Assembly (NCBI GenBank): GCA_045589235.1
Contig: JAZNOR010000080.1
Coordinates: 1 to 55,541 of the forward strand
DNA: 55,541 nucleotides
From: RGIG7332 sp045589235
GTDB taxonomy: Bacteria > Bacillota > Clostridia > Oscillospirales > JAAYXM01
Direction: 5' to 3'
Shown here: positions 24,936 through 33,332 of the stretch, piece after piece
Layout: each line of letters begins with the position of its first letter
Numbering within the stretch: the first letter of the stretch is position 1
The notes under the pieces: generated by a model
Database searches by the model: none
Told to the model about the DNA's origin: nothing
Seen by the model: only the letters and a program-made list of their open reading frames with translations
Position numbers and translations under genes: made by a program

Positions 24936-25433
24936 ATGAAAACACTTATTGTAATTGATATGCAAAACGATTTTATCGATATGGCGCTCGGAACACAAGA
25001 AGCGGTCGCGATTGTCCCGCGTGTGCGAGAGAAAATTTCAGAATATAAATCGCGTGGAGATCGGATAATATACACGAGAGATACACACGGCGAGGATTAT
25101 CTTAAAACTCCCGAGGGTGAAAAGTTACCGGTTCCGCATTGCATAAAGGGAACATCCGGCTGGCAAATAGCTGACGGGTTGTATATTGAGGGTTCGCAGA
25201 TAATTGATAAACCAAACTTCGGTTGGTCAAACTGGAAAGAGCTTGATTTAGACGAAGTTGAAATAGTAGGTCTTTGCACAGATATATGTGTAGTATCCAA
25301 CGCGCTTATAATTAAGGCGAGCTTTCCGAATGCGAAAATAAGCGTTGACTCAGCTTGTTGTGCCGGTGTGACACCTGAAAGTCACGAAGCTGCACTTACA
25401 ACGATGAAAATGTGCCAGATTGATGTTGTTTAG
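24936..25433 (+). CDS. pncA: Isochorismatase-family cysteine hydrolase, probable nicotinamidase
   Basis: 165-residue cytoplasmic hydrolase. Catalytic triad candidates: Asp8 (VIDMQNDF), Lys92 (DKPNFGWSN) and Cys118 (GLCTDICVVSNAL). Metal-site residues resemble PncA, with DTHGEDY around 49-55 and PHCIKGTSGW around 67-76. It converts nicotinamide to nicotinate and ammonia in NAD salvage. NAD synthetase follows 12 bases later, and nicotinate phosphoribosyltransferase lies at 41.2 kb, supporting this over other isochorismatase-family roles. Confidence 0.85.
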   Translation: MKTLIVIDMQNDFIDMALGTQEAVAIVPRVREKISEYKSRGDRIIYTRDTHGEDYLKTPEGEKLPVPHCIKGTSGWQIADGLYIEGSQIIDKPNFGWSNWKELDLDEVEIVGLCTDICVVSNALIIKASFPNAKISVDSACCAGVTPESHEAALTTMKMCQIDVV

Positions 25434-25445
25434 AGGTGAAATATT

Positions 25446-26177
25446 ATGTTTGATGCTAAAAAAGTATGCGCGGAATGTGTTGCGTGGATACGCGATTTCT
25501 TTGAAAATAACGGCCCTGACTGCAATGCAATTGTCGGAATTTCGGGTGGTAAGGATTCCTCCGTTGTGGCTGCACTCTGTGTTGAGGCGCTGGGACGTGA
25601 CCGTGTTATCGGCGTTCTTATGCCGCAGGGCGAGCAGTTTGATATAGATGCGTCTTATAAACTCGTTAATCATCTTGGAATCCGCCATTATGTGGTAAAT
25701 GTTAAAGACGCGGTCGACGCGGTTATAAATAATCTACCAAAGGATATGGAAATAACTCCGCAAACAAGACAGAACATTCCACCGCGAATCCGTATGACGA
25801 CACTCTATGCAATTGCACAGAGCAATAACGGTCGCGTTGCAAACACCTGTAATTTATCCGAGGATTGGGTTGGATATTCAACGCGTTACGGTGACTCGGT
25901 CGGCGATTTTTCACCGATGTCATTCTTAACTGTTACCGAGGTTAAGGAAATAGGCAGATTCTTAGGCCTTCCCGCTGAACTTGTTGACAAAACCCCGATT
26001 GACGGACTATGCGGTAAAACCGATGAAGAGAATTTAGGCTTTACCTATGCAGAGCTTGATAAATACATTCGCACGGGCGAAATTGAAGACAAGGCAAAGA
26101 AGGAAATAATCGACAGAAAGCATAAAATGAATTTATTTAAGCTATCCTTTATGCCGTGCTTTAAACCGGAGGTTTAA
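25446..26177 (+). CDS. nadE: NAD(+) synthase, ammonia-dependent
   Basis: 243-residue enzyme that amidates nicotinate adenine dinucleotide to NAD using ammonia and ATP. The PP-loop is SGGKDSS (33-39). VANTCNLSEDWVGYSTRYGDSVGDFSP (in two parts, about 137-163) and LPAELVDKTPIDGL are the NaAD and ATP sites. No glutaminase domain is present, so ammonia must come directly, possibly from the nicotinamidase product. RBS GAGGTGAAA precedes the ATG. Confidence 0.92.
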   Translation: MFDAKKVCAECVAWIRDFFENNGPDCNAIVGISGGKDSSVVAALCVEALGRDRVIGVLMPQGEQFDIDASYKLVNHLGIRHYVVNVKDAVDAVINNLPKDMEITPQTRQNIPPRIRMTTLYAIAQSNNGRVANTCNLSEDWVGYSTRYGDSVGDFSPMSFLTVTEVKEIGRFLGLPAELVDKTPIDGLCGKTDEENLGFTYAELDKYIRTGEIEDKAKKEIIDRKHKMNLFKLSFMPCFKPEV

Positions 26178-26179
26178 CT

Positions 26180-27502
26180 GTGTATAAATTAGCAGATAAG
26201 CATAAAAAATTAGCGCTCGATGCGTTAAATTATATTTTCAGTAATCCGGAGACGGGTTATCGTGAGGTAAAAACATCGAAGTATCTGGAAGATGCTTTTG
26301 AAAAGTTAGGCTATGAGCTAAACCGAGCAGGGGATATTCCCGGTTTTTATACAATTATTGATACAGGAAAACCGGGCCCTGAAATATTAGTGCTCGGCGA
26401 GATGGACTCACTCATTTTACCTACACATCCGAGTGCTGATAAGGCTACGGGCGCAGCTCACGTTTGCGGTCATGCAGCTCAGCCGGCGGCACTTGTTGCA
26501 ATTGCGGCATCCCTTAAGGAGCCGGGCGCGCTTGATAATTTGTGCGGAAAAATTCGTCTTTGTGCAGTTCCTGCCGAGGAGCTTATCGAAATTGAGTACC
26601 GTGAAGGACTCATTAAAGAGGGCAAAATTAAATACTACGGCGGTAAGCCCGAATTTTTACGCCGCGGAATGTTTGACGGCTGTGACATAGCGATTATGGT
26701 ACATACGACAACGGAAAAAGAAATAATTATAAGTAAAGCAATGGTTGGTTGTGTTGCAAAGCGCGTTATTTATAAAGGAAAAGCTTCTCACGCGGGCGGC
26801 GCGCCGGAGGACGGAATAAACGCGCTCTACGCCGCAACGCAGGGACTCGCGGCAATAAATGCAATCCGTGAGACATTTACCGAGCCTGATTTCGTGCGCG
26901 TGCATCCGATTGTAACAAAGGGTGGCTCGGTAGTAAACGCGATTCCAGATGAGGTTATTTTAGAGAGCTTTGTGAGGGGTAAAACATTTTCTGCAATTGA
27001 GAAAACTAATAAAAAGGTAAACCGCGCGCTCATCGGCGCGGCACTGTCTCTCGGTGCGAATATCGAGATTTTGGACTATCCCGGTTATGCTCCGCACGAG
27101 AATGATGATGCTCTTATGTCACTTTCTGAGGAGGCGGCAAAGGAAGCTACCCCATCTCTTGAGGTAAAGTTAAATGACTTGGAAACAGGAAGCTCTGATA
27201 TCGGAGACCTGTCGCGAATTATGCCGTGCGTTCAGCCGGAAATGCCGGGCGCGCGTGGCTCACTTCACGGAATTGACTTTGAGTTTGAAAACCCCGAGCT
27301 TGCAGTTCTCGGTGCGGCAAAATTACAGCTTAAAATGATAGAAATGCTTTTGGAAAACGGCGCAACTCGAGCCAAAGCGATTGTTTCAGGCTACAAGCCT
27401 GAATTTGCAAGTCGTGACGAATACTTTGCATATATTGATAAATTCATCACCACGGGTGATAGAATAAAATATTCAAGCGGAAAAGCCGAGGTAATATTAT
27501 AA
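26180..27502 (+). CDS. M20-family amidohydrolase (AbgB-like)
   Basis: 440-residue zinc-type hydrolase. Metal motifs: GEMDSL (about 73-78), AAHVCGHAAQ (about 93-102), VPAEELIE (about 131-138), KASHAGGAPEDGINAL of the dimerisation domain (about 200-215) and the late GSLHGIDF. GTG start after GGAGG at 26168. Such enzymes cleave N-acyl or aminoacyl amides, such as p-aminobenzoyl-glutamate. The operon contains NAD salvage and isomerases, so the natural substrate is not obvious. Confidence 0.82.
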   Translation: MYKLADKHKKLALDALNYIFSNPETGYREVKTSKYLEDAFEKLGYELNRAGDIPGFYTIIDTGKPGPEILVLGEMDSLILPTHPSADKATGAAHVCGHAAQPAALVAIAASLKEPGALDNLCGKIRLCAVPAEELIEIEYREGLIKEGKIKYYGGKPEFLRRGMFDGCDIAIMVHTTTEKEIIISKAMVGCVAKRVIYKGKASHAGGAPEDGINALYAATQGLAAINAIRETFTEPDFVRVHPIVTKGGSVVNAIPDEVILESFVRGKTFSAIEKTNKKVNRALIGAALSLGANIEILDYPGYAPHENDDALMSLSEEAAKEATPSLEVKLNDLETGSSDIGDLSRIMPCVQPEMPGARGSLHGIDFEFENPELAVLGAAKLQLKMIEMLLENGATRAKAIVSGYKPEFASRDEYFAYIDKFITTGDRIKYSSGKAEVIL

Positions 27503-27514
27503 GAGGTGATTTAA

Positions 27515-28426
27515 ATGAAATTATGTAACACAACGGGAGATTTTGCGCGTTACTGCAAAACACACGAGGAACGAGTTAAAAATCTGGTTGAGGCAGGTTT
27601 TAAATATATCGATTTAAGTATGTATTCGATAGTAAATGAACCGTCATTTTTCGGCGATATGCCGTGGGAGGAAAATGCAAAAAAGCTTCTTGAATATGCA
27701 AATTCACTCGGAGCTACCTTTGTTCAGGCTCATTCGCCGGGTATAAATGCGCTCGATGTCCACGAGAATTCCGAGCGCGACCTAAACGCAACAATTCGCT
27801 CTGTTGAAGTGTGCGGTGTTCTCGGCATTCCGAATATCGTTGTGCACTCCGGTTGGGCGAAGGATATTTCAAAGGAAGAATGGTTTGAGAGAAATGCCGC
27901 ATTTTTCAGAAAATTATTCCCGGCAGCAGAGAAATATGGCGTTAATGTTCTATGCGAAAACTCAACTGCTGCTAATATGGGAGATAGATATTATACCAAT
28001 ACAGGCAAGGATATGTATGAATTTTGCGAATTTGTTGACCATCCGCTTTTTGGCGCGTGCTGGGATACGGGGCATGGCAACATTGAGGGGCCGCAGTATG
28101 ACGAAATTTTAGTCATTGGTAAGCACTTAAAGGCGGTACATATTAATGACAATCGCGGAAAGGCTGACGATCATATCATCCCGCTTATGGGTACTTTAAA
28201 TATGGATGAGATAATGCACGCACTTATTGATGTTAAGTTTAATGGCTACTTTACATTTGAGTGTGAATCGCTTCTTCTTCCGATGAAAACTTATCTCTAT
28301 CCGCGCCACGAATTTAAGGAAGATAAGCTATCAAGTCCACAGCTCTTTATGCAGAAGCATCTTACTCGTTTGATGTATGAAATCGGTGAGTGGTCACTTC
28401 GTGAATACAATATTTTTGAGGAATAA
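27515..28426 (+). CDS. TIM-barrel sugar-phosphate isomerase/epimerase-like protein
   Basis: 303 residues of the xylose-isomerase-like TIM-barrel superfamily. Metal-site candidates: QAHSPGIN (about 69), VVHSGWA (about 110), CENSTA (Glu about 149), CWDTGHGN (about 183-190), AVHINDNRG (about 205-213) and FECESLL. RBS GAGGTGAT. It lies in the same operon as the related protein at 23407. It may act on an amino-sugar or keto-sugar phosphate. Confidence 0.8.
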   Translation: MKLCNTTGDFARYCKTHEERVKNLVEAGFKYIDLSMYSIVNEPSFFGDMPWEENAKKLLEYANSLGATFVQAHSPGINALDVHENSERDLNATIRSVEVCGVLGIPNIVVHSGWAKDISKEEWFERNAAFFRKLFPAAEKYGVNVLCENSTAANMGDRYYTNTGKDMYEFCEFVDHPLFGACWDTGHGNIEGPQYDEILVIGKHLKAVHINDNRGKADDHIIPLMGTLNMDEIMHALIDVKFNGYFTFECESLLLPMKTYLYPRHEFKEDKLSSPQLFMQKHLTRLMYEIGEWSLREYNIFEE

Positions 28427-28428
28427 TT

Positions 28429-28908
28429 ATGGAAATAGTTAAGTTAAAAGATGAAATAGAGAGAATGTCGCATCTTGCAACGGGTATCGTGCGCGAGTAT
28501 TACGATCCGCTTCTGGGTGAGGCGCAAAATACATATATGTTAAAAAAATTCCAGTCACCACGCGCAATTGAAGAGCAAATTGAGCACGGTGCGCAGTATT
28601 ATTTTGTTATTGAAAACGAGGATGCAGGCTTTTTTGCATACTATCTCTATGATACCTGCCTTTATTTAAGCAAGCTCTATTTAAAAAAAGAATGTCGTGG
28701 TCGCGGTTTTGGAAGATGCGTTATTGAATTTTTAAAAAACGCGGCTTTAAACGCAAACCTTCCTGCAATTGAACTCAATGTCAATAAGTATAATTTTGAT
28801 ACAATCGCCGCCTATGAACGTCTTGGCTTTAAAAGAATCCGCGACGAGGTAAATGACATCGGTGAGGGTTATGTTATGGACGATTACGTCTATCGGTTGG
28901 AAATATGA
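28429..28908 (+). CDS. GNAT-family N-acetyltransferase
   Basis: 159-residue acyltransferase. The acetyl-CoA loop is ECRGRGFGRCVIEFL (about 88-102), followed by LNVNKYNFDTIAAYERLGF (about 120-138), the typical GNAT motif B. The acceptor is unknown. It overlaps the DUF2752 gene by 4 bases. Confidence 0.85.
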   Translation: MEIVKLKDEIERMSHLATGIVREYYDPLLGEAQNTYMLKKFQSPRAIEEQIEHGAQYYFVIENEDAGFFAYYLYDTCLYLSKLYLKKECRGRGFGRCVIEFLKNAALNANLPAIELNVNKYNFDTIAAYERLGFKRIRDEVNDIGEGYVMDDYVYRLEI

Positions 28909-29216
28909 GTGTTAAAGTTAAAATAACGATACTTGCCGCTTTTTTGGCATATGCGGTGCTACTTTACGTATTGCCGATATCCTGCCCGATTCTTGAAATT
29001 ACGGGAATCCCGTGTTTGGGGTGCGGAATGACAAGAGCCTTGCTTTCCGCAATTAAATTTGATTTTAGGGCGGCATTTTCGTATAACTTTATGTTCTGGA
29101 GTATTCCGATTGTTGCAACAGGCATTCTGTTTGACCTTGCATTTATGAAAAGTAAGTGGTTCTATATTGTGATATTGCTTGGCTTTATCGCAAATTGGAT
29201 TGTTAAATTCTGTTGA
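28905..29216 (+). CDS. DUF2752 membrane protein
   Basis: 103 residues with three hydrophobic helices. ITGIPCLGCGMTRALLS (about 33-49) is the Cys-rich signature of DUF2752, a small membrane family of unknown function often found near TM2 proteins, as is the case here. It overlaps the acetyltransferase by 4 bases. Confidence 0.8.
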   Translation: MSVKVKITILAAFLAYAVLLYVLPISCPILEITGIPCLGCGMTRALLSAIKFDFRAAFSYNFMFWSIPIVATGILFDLAFMKSKWFYIVILLGFIANWIVKFC

Positions 29217-29242
29217 CAAAAAATGAATTTCTGTGATAAACT
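29213..29242 (+). promoter_or_regulatory. Promoter of TM2 protein gene
   Basis: TTGACA (29213-29218) overlaps the DUF2752 stop codon; an 18-base spacer precedes TAAACT (29237-29242). Confidence 0.5.
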
Positions 29243-29271
29243 AAGAAAAAGAGAGGCAGGGGGATAATGAT

Positions 29272-29667
29272 ATGTTTTGTACCACTTGCGGAAGCGAAAT
29301 GAAAGATAATCAAGCTATCTGCTTAAATTGCGGTGCCAAGAAGGGCGTAGGCACTACATACTGCGCAAATTGCGGTGCAGCAATGCCGGAGGGCGCTGAA
29401 ATTTGCATGAACTGTGGTGTTAAAAAAGACGGTTTGAATGGACAGAATAAATGGATAATGGCGCTCATTGCCTTTATTGTTGGTGATTTTGGAGTTCATA
29501 ACTTTATTATGGGTGAAACGAAAAAGGGCGTTTTGAAGATTATTCTTTCTGTTGCAGGTGTTATCACATGCGGAATTACCACTATTGTTTGTGCAGTATT
29601 CAAATGGATTGAAATTGTTAAAATTTTAATGGGTACATATTCAGCAGACCCGGAAAAGTATATTTAA
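29272..29667 (+). CDS. Double zinc-ribbon TM2-domain membrane protein
   Basis: 131 residues. Two zinc ribbons with CxxC pairs (CTTCG...CLNCG at about 3-22 and CANCG...CMNCG at about 32-49), then a TM2 domain: KWIMALIAFIVGDFGVHNFIMGETKKG and a second helix ending in KWIEIVKILMG. Function unknown. The pairing with DUF2752 is common and hints at a shared membrane process. Confidence 0.85.
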   Translation: MFCTTCGSEMKDNQAICLNCGAKKGVGTTYCANCGAAMPEGAEICMNCGVKKDGLNGQNKWIMALIAFIVGDFGVHNFIMGETKKGVLKIILSVAGVITCGITTIVCAVFKWIEIVKILMGTYSADPEKYI

Positions 29668-29672
29668 GCTTG

Positions 29673-29707
29673 TAACGCCTCCGAGTTTTTTCGGAGACGT
29701 TAGTTTT
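29673..29707 (+). terminator. Likely terminator after TM2 gene
   Basis: Arms AACGCCTCCGA and TCGGAGACGTT with one mismatch around a T-rich loop. The T-tail is short (AGTTTT), so this is moderate. Confidence 0.5.
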
Positions 29708-29718
29708 AAGGAGTAATT

Positions 29719-30390
29719 ATGGAAATTAATATCTTGCATTTAATTGAAGGCGCGAAGAAAGCGCGCGGTATAACTGTTGTAATTGATGTGTTTCGTGCTT
29801 TTTCTGTCGAGGCATATTTTTTCTCGGAAGGTGCTGAGAAAATAATTCCCGTAGGAGATGCGGATTTAGCCTATAAATTGAAGGAAGAGCATCCGGAATA
29901 TATTTTAGCAGGTGAGCGCCACGGTAAAATTTTGCCGGGCTTTGATGTAGGAAACTCGCCGAGTGAGCTTATAAAGCTCGACTCTAAGAGTAAAACCGTT
30001 GTGCACACAACAAGTGCCGGTACACAGGGCATTGCAAATGCAAAGGGCGCGGATGAAATTTTAGGCGCAAGCTTAGTTAATGCGCGTGCAACAGCTGAGT
30101 ATATTAAAAAAAGCGGTGCGCAGGTTGTATCACTCGTTTGTATGGGTTTAGAGGCAAAAGCGGAGACCGAGGAGGACACGCTTTGCGCACGCTACATAAA
30201 GAGTATTCTTGAGGGTGAAAGTCTTGATATGGAGTCTGAAATTGAGGATTTAAAGCGCACCTCCGGCGCTAAATTCTTTGACAAGGCGCAGAACGACGTG
30301 TTCCCCGAGGCGGATTTCGGTATGTGCACAGAGCTTGATAAATTTGATTTTGTTATGCGACTAAGTAACGGAGTAATGGAAAAGGTGTAA
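29719..30390 (+). CDS. ComB-like 2-phosphosulfolactate phosphatase
   Basis: 223-residue Mg-dependent phosphatase of the ComB family. VVIDVFRAFSVEAYFFSEGAEK (in two parts, about 20-41), AGERHGKILPGFDVGNSP (about 64-81), HTTSAGTQGI (about 96-105) and a CMGLEA loop are conserved family segments. In methanogens ComB makes sulfolactate for coenzyme M; in bacteria without that pathway the physiological substrate is not settled. It is first in a four-gene set with YbaK, HAD and WG proteins, 2 bases apart. Confidence 0.85.
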   Translation: MEINILHLIEGAKKARGITVVIDVFRAFSVEAYFFSEGAEKIIPVGDADLAYKLKEEHPEYILAGERHGKILPGFDVGNSPSELIKLDSKSKTVVHTTSAGTQGIANAKGADEILGASLVNARATAEYIKKSGAQVVSLVCMGLEAKAETEEDTLCARYIKSILEGESLDMESEIEDLKRTSGAKFFDKAQNDVFPEADFGMCTELDKFDFVMRLSNGVMEKV

Positions 30391-30392
30391 AA

Positions 30393-30872
30393 ATGGCAAA
30401 TTTTAAGACTAATGCGATGCGCATTCTTGACACGGCTAAAATTAAATATACCGTTCATACTTATGAAAGTGACGGCGATTTTGACGGTGTTCACGTAGCG
30501 GCAAAGCTCGGTGTTAACGAAAATCAAGTGTTTAAAACGCTTATAACAAAAGGGTGCGGGCGCGATTATTTCGTGTTTGTAATCCCCGTTGTGTGCGAGC
30601 TTGACCTTAAAGCGGCGGCACGTGCAGTTGGGGAAAAGGCGGTCGAGATGATTGCGGTTAAGGATATAAATAAAGTCAGCGGTTACATTCGCGGCGGCTG
30701 CTCTCCAATCGGTATGAAAAAGCAGTTTGTAACGGTTATTGACGAAAAATGTTTAAATTATGATACAATAGTTTTCAGCGCGGGTAAAATCGGCTATCAG
30801 GTCGAGATGGCACCGCGTGAACTTATAAATTTAATTTCAGCAAAAACAGATAATATAACAAGAGGTGAATAA
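30393..30872 (+). CDS. ybaK: Cys-tRNA(Pro)/aminoacyl-tRNA deacylase, YbaK/EbsC
   Basis: 159-residue editing enzyme that hydrolyses mischarged Cys-tRNA(Pro). Family features: NAMRILD, VHVAAKLGVNENQVFKTL (about 35-52) with the catalytic Lys, VIPVVCELDLKAAARA and GYIRGGCSPIGMKKQ (about 102-116). The ComB-like gene lies 2 bases upstream; the next gene's ribosome site falls inside its last codons. Confidence 0.9.
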   Translation: MANFKTNAMRILDTAKIKYTVHTYESDGDFDGVHVAAKLGVNENQVFKTLITKGCGRDYFVFVIPVVCELDLKAAARAVGEKAVEMIAVKDINKVSGYIRGGCSPIGMKKQFVTVIDEKCLNYDTIVFSAGKIGYQVEMAPRELINLISAKTDNITRGE

Positions 30873-30873
30873 T

Positions 30874-31650
30874 ATGGAAAATTTACGAGCAAAAAAAGGT
30901 TTTATATGTGATATGGACGGTGTTATATATCACGGGAACAATATTTTAGACGGAGTGCGTGAATTTGTAACATGGCTTCAGAAAAATGACAAGCGATTTA
31001 TTTTCTTAACAAACAGCTCGGAGCGCACACCGCACGAGCTCAGCATGAAGCTATCTCGTATGGGTCTTGAGGTTGATGAATCGCATTTCTATACATCAGC
31101 ACTTTCAACCGCTGCATTTTTGGATAGTCAGTCACCCGGCTGCAGCGCATATGTAATTGGCGAGGCGGGGCTTTTGAATGCGCTCTATGAAAAGGGAATT
31201 GCAATGAACGACGTAAATCCCGAATACGTTGTGGTGGGTGAGACGAGAACATACAGCTTTGAGAAAATTGAAAAGGCGGTAGAGCTTGTAAATCGCGGGG
31301 CAAAGCTTATCGGAACAAATCCCGATGTAACAGGTCCGACCGAGCGCGGAATCGTTCCTGCAACGGGAGCTTTAGTTGCACCAATTGAAATTGCAACGGG
31401 TAAAAAAGCATATTTTATCGGTAAGCCGAATCCTTTAACAATGAGACATGCACTTAAAGTACTTGAGTGCCACAGTGATGAAACGGCTCTCATTGGCGAT
31501 AGAATGGATACCGATGTAATTTCAGGCATTGAGTCTGCAATTGACACAGTGCTGGTACTCAGCGGAGTTACACGCCGTTCAGACATTGAAAACTTCCCGT
31601 ATAGCCCGAAGTATATTCTCTCGGGTGTGGGCGAAATTCCTGAAAAATAA
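30874..31650 (+). CDS. HAD-IIA hydrolase, NagD-like
   Basis: 258-residue phosphatase. Motif I CDMDGVIYHG (D11-type nucleophile near 13), LTNSSERTP (about 47), a C2B cap with PATGALVAPIEIATG, KPNPLTMRHAL with the motif III Lys (about 189), and LIGDRMDTDVISGI (about 210). It resembles NagD and 4-nitrophenylphosphatase proteins acting on nucleotide or sugar phosphates. A GTG at 30865 is possible but lies inside the RBS AGAGGTGA; ATG 30874 is preferred. Confidence 0.85.
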   Translation: MENLRAKKGFICDMDGVIYHGNNILDGVREFVTWLQKNDKRFIFLTNSSERTPHELSMKLSRMGLEVDESHFYTSALSTAAFLDSQSPGCSAYVIGEAGLLNALYEKGIAMNDVNPEYVVVGETRTYSFEKIEKAVELVNRGAKLIGTNPDVTGPTERGIVPATGALVAPIEIATGKKAYFIGKPNPLTMRHALKVLECHSDETALIGDRMDTDVISGIESAIDTVLVLSGVTRRSDIENFPYSPKYILSGVGEIPEK

Positions 31651-31662
31651 GGGGTGTTTAAG

Positions 31663-32658
31663 ATGAAAAAGACAATTAAAATTTTAAGCTTTGTTCTCGC
31701 AATTTTAATGTTCTCTGCCTGCTCGGGCGATAAAACGCTAATCAAAGCGCGCCTTGATGACGATTGGGGCTATGTAAATGAAAACGGTAAATTTAAAATT
31801 GAAGCTGAATTTGATGAAGCGTATGCATTCTCTGAAGGTGTTGCAGTTGTTGTTGAGGACGAAAAATACGGCGTTATCAACGAAAACGGAAAGTTTAAAA
31901 TTAAGCCTGAGTATGAATATATCGGCGATTTCAAGGACGGCAAGGCGGTATTCAGTCAGGATGGCAAATACGGAATTATCAATAAAAACGGCAAAATCGT
32001 TTTGGAAGCAGCCTTTAGCTGGCTCTCTGATTTTTCAGACGGGCTTGCGGTTGCGGTCGATGATTTTGGAAAATTCGGATTCGTTAATGAAAAGGGTAGC
32101 TATGTAATTACACCGAATTTTATAGAGGCATATCCGTTTACCGAAGGTCTTGCTGCAGTTAAGATCGGTGAGAAATGGGGATTTGTTGACACCGTCGGAA
32201 ATCTTGTAATCAATGCGCAATACGACGAGGTAAGACCGTTTTCTGACGGCCTTGCACAAATCAAGGTAAATGATAAGTTCGGCTTTGTTGATAAAACAGG
32301 CGCGGTTGTTATAAAGCCTGAGCTTGAGATGGCGCTTAGCTTCTCAGAGGGACTTGCCGTTGCGTTTAAAAACTTTAAATATGGCTTTATTGATAAAACA
32401 GGTGAATTTGTTATAGATGCGCAATTTAATGTCGCAATGAGCTTTAATAACGGCGTTGCGCCAGTTACCATTCCGGGAAGCTCTTTTGTCGGTTTTATTG
32501 ATAAATCGGGTGATTTTGTTATTCCAAGTGAATACAATGTAATTTGGTATCAATGGAATCCGCAGGAATACTCTGGCTATTTGCCTGTTGAAAAAGGCGG
32601 CAAATTCGTTCTTTTAGACACGAAGGGCAGAGAAGTTTACGTTGAAGCAGATGATTAA
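31663..32658 (+). CDS. WG-repeat lipoprotein
   Basis: 331 residues. A lipoprotein signal peptide ends in the lipobox FSAC (Cys about 20). The mature protein consists of about eight WG (KWGY/VNENGKF) repeats such as DDWGYVNENGKF, EKYGVINENGKF, FGFVNEKGSY, EKWGFVDTVGN and DKFGFVDKTGA. WG repeats form beta-propeller-like surfaces; the ligand is not known. Start ATG 31663 follows GGGGTG. It ends the comB operon at a terminator. Confidence 0.85.
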   Translation: MKKTIKILSFVLAILMFSACSGDKTLIKARLDDDWGYVNENGKFKIEAEFDEAYAFSEGVAVVVEDEKYGVINENGKFKIKPEYEYIGDFKDGKAVFSQDGKYGIINKNGKIVLEAAFSWLSDFSDGLAVAVDDFGKFGFVNEKGSYVITPNFIEAYPFTEGLAAVKIGEKWGFVDTVGNLVINAQYDEVRPFSDGLAQIKVNDKFGFVDKTGAVVIKPELEMALSFSEGLAVAFKNFKYGFIDKTGEFVIDAQFNVAMSFNNGVAPVTIPGSSFVGFIDKSGDFVIPSEYNVIWYQWNPQEYSGYLPVEKGGKFVLLDTKGREVYVEADD

Positions 32659-32669
32659 TTAAATATTCC

Positions 32670-32702
32670 ACCCTGCAAGACACTCTTGCAGGGTAATTTT
32701 TT
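32670..32702 (+). terminator. Terminator after WG-repeat gene
   Basis: Arms ACCCTGCAAGA and TCTTGCAGGGT with a CAC loop, then AATTTTTT. Confidence 0.88.
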
Positions 32703-32773
32703 ATGCAAAAAAATTTTCTGTTTTAAAAATAAAATGTTGAAATAATCGAAATATTTTTGTTTAAAATTTAAAA

Positions 32774-32800
32774 CACAAAAAATATTGCGGTATTTTTGTG
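32774..32800. promoter_or_regulatory. Palindromic operator candidate upstream of lrp-pnt
   Basis: Inverted repeat CACAAAAAATA (32774-32784), spacer TTGCGG, TATTTTTGTG (32791-32800). It ends 6 bases before the -35 box. A close relative lies upstream of the EF-G-like gene at 42733. The binding protein is unknown; Lrp autoregulation is one option. Confidence 0.5.
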
Positions 32801-32806
32801 CGTATG

Positions 32807-32835
32807 TTTACAAAAAATGGCGAATTTTGTATAAT
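32807..32835 (+). promoter_or_regulatory. Promoter of lrp-pntAA-pntAB-pntB
   Basis: TTTACA (32807-32812), a 17-base spacer, TATAAT (32830-32835). Confidence 0.65.
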
Positions 32836-32864
32836 TTTATAGAGAAAATAAAGGAGGTGAGAGT

Positions 32865-33314
32865 GTGGATGCAATTGATTACGGTATTCTTGAATGTTTA
32901 AAGGAAAATGCACGCGAGAATGCCACGAACATTGGTGCAAAAATCAATTTATCTACCTCTGCCGTAATCGAGCGAATTAAAAAACTTGAGGCGGCAGGAA
33001 TAATCAAGCAGTATACTACGCTTATAAATCAGGAAGCGCTCGGGCGCGAGCTTATGGCTTTTATTTACGTAAGTCTTGAAAATCCGAAGCACTATGAAAA
33101 TTTCGTTAAAAAGGTAGAATTACACAATGAGATTTCAGAGTGCTATTACATTGCGGGCGATTTTGATTTTATTTTAAAAGTGGTAACAAAATCAGGTAAA
33201 GCGCTCGAGGGAATTTTAAATTACATTAAATCAATTGAGGGAGTTTCGCTTACGCGCACATCTGTTGTTCTGTCAACAAATAAGCACGAGGTGTCAATCC
33301 TCCCTGATAAATAA
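32865..33314 (+). CDS. Lrp/AsnC-family regulator
   Basis: 149 residues, GTG start after AAAGGAGGTGA. The N-terminal helix-turn-helix (about 3-50) has ILECLKENARENATNIG and LSTSAVIERIKKLEAAGIIKQY; the C-terminal RAM ligand domain (about 65-140) includes FIYVSLENPKHYENF and YYIAGDFDFILKVV. Such regulators sense amino acids. It lies 18 bases ahead of pntAA in one operon, so it may control transhydrogenase expression in response to an amino acid (inference). Confidence 0.88.
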   Translation: MDAIDYGILECLKENARENATNIGAKINLSTSAVIERIKKLEAAGIIKQYTTLINQEALGRELMAFIYVSLENPKHYENFVKKVELHNEISECYYIAGDFDFILKVVTKSGKALEGILNYIKSIEGVSLTRTSVVLSTNKHEVSILPDK

Positions 33315-33332
33315 AGAAAGGAAGTAAAGGAA

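Noticed and set aside
31185..31745. Reverse ORF of 186 codons opposite the HAD-IIA gene
   Set aside because: Overlaps two clear forward genes, has no ribosome site and shows no recognisable domain.
31663..32658. Repeats in the WG protein as a DNA-level repeat array or CRISPR
   Set aside because: The period is protein-level (WG repeat) and diverged at the DNA level. No direct repeats with constant spacers are present.
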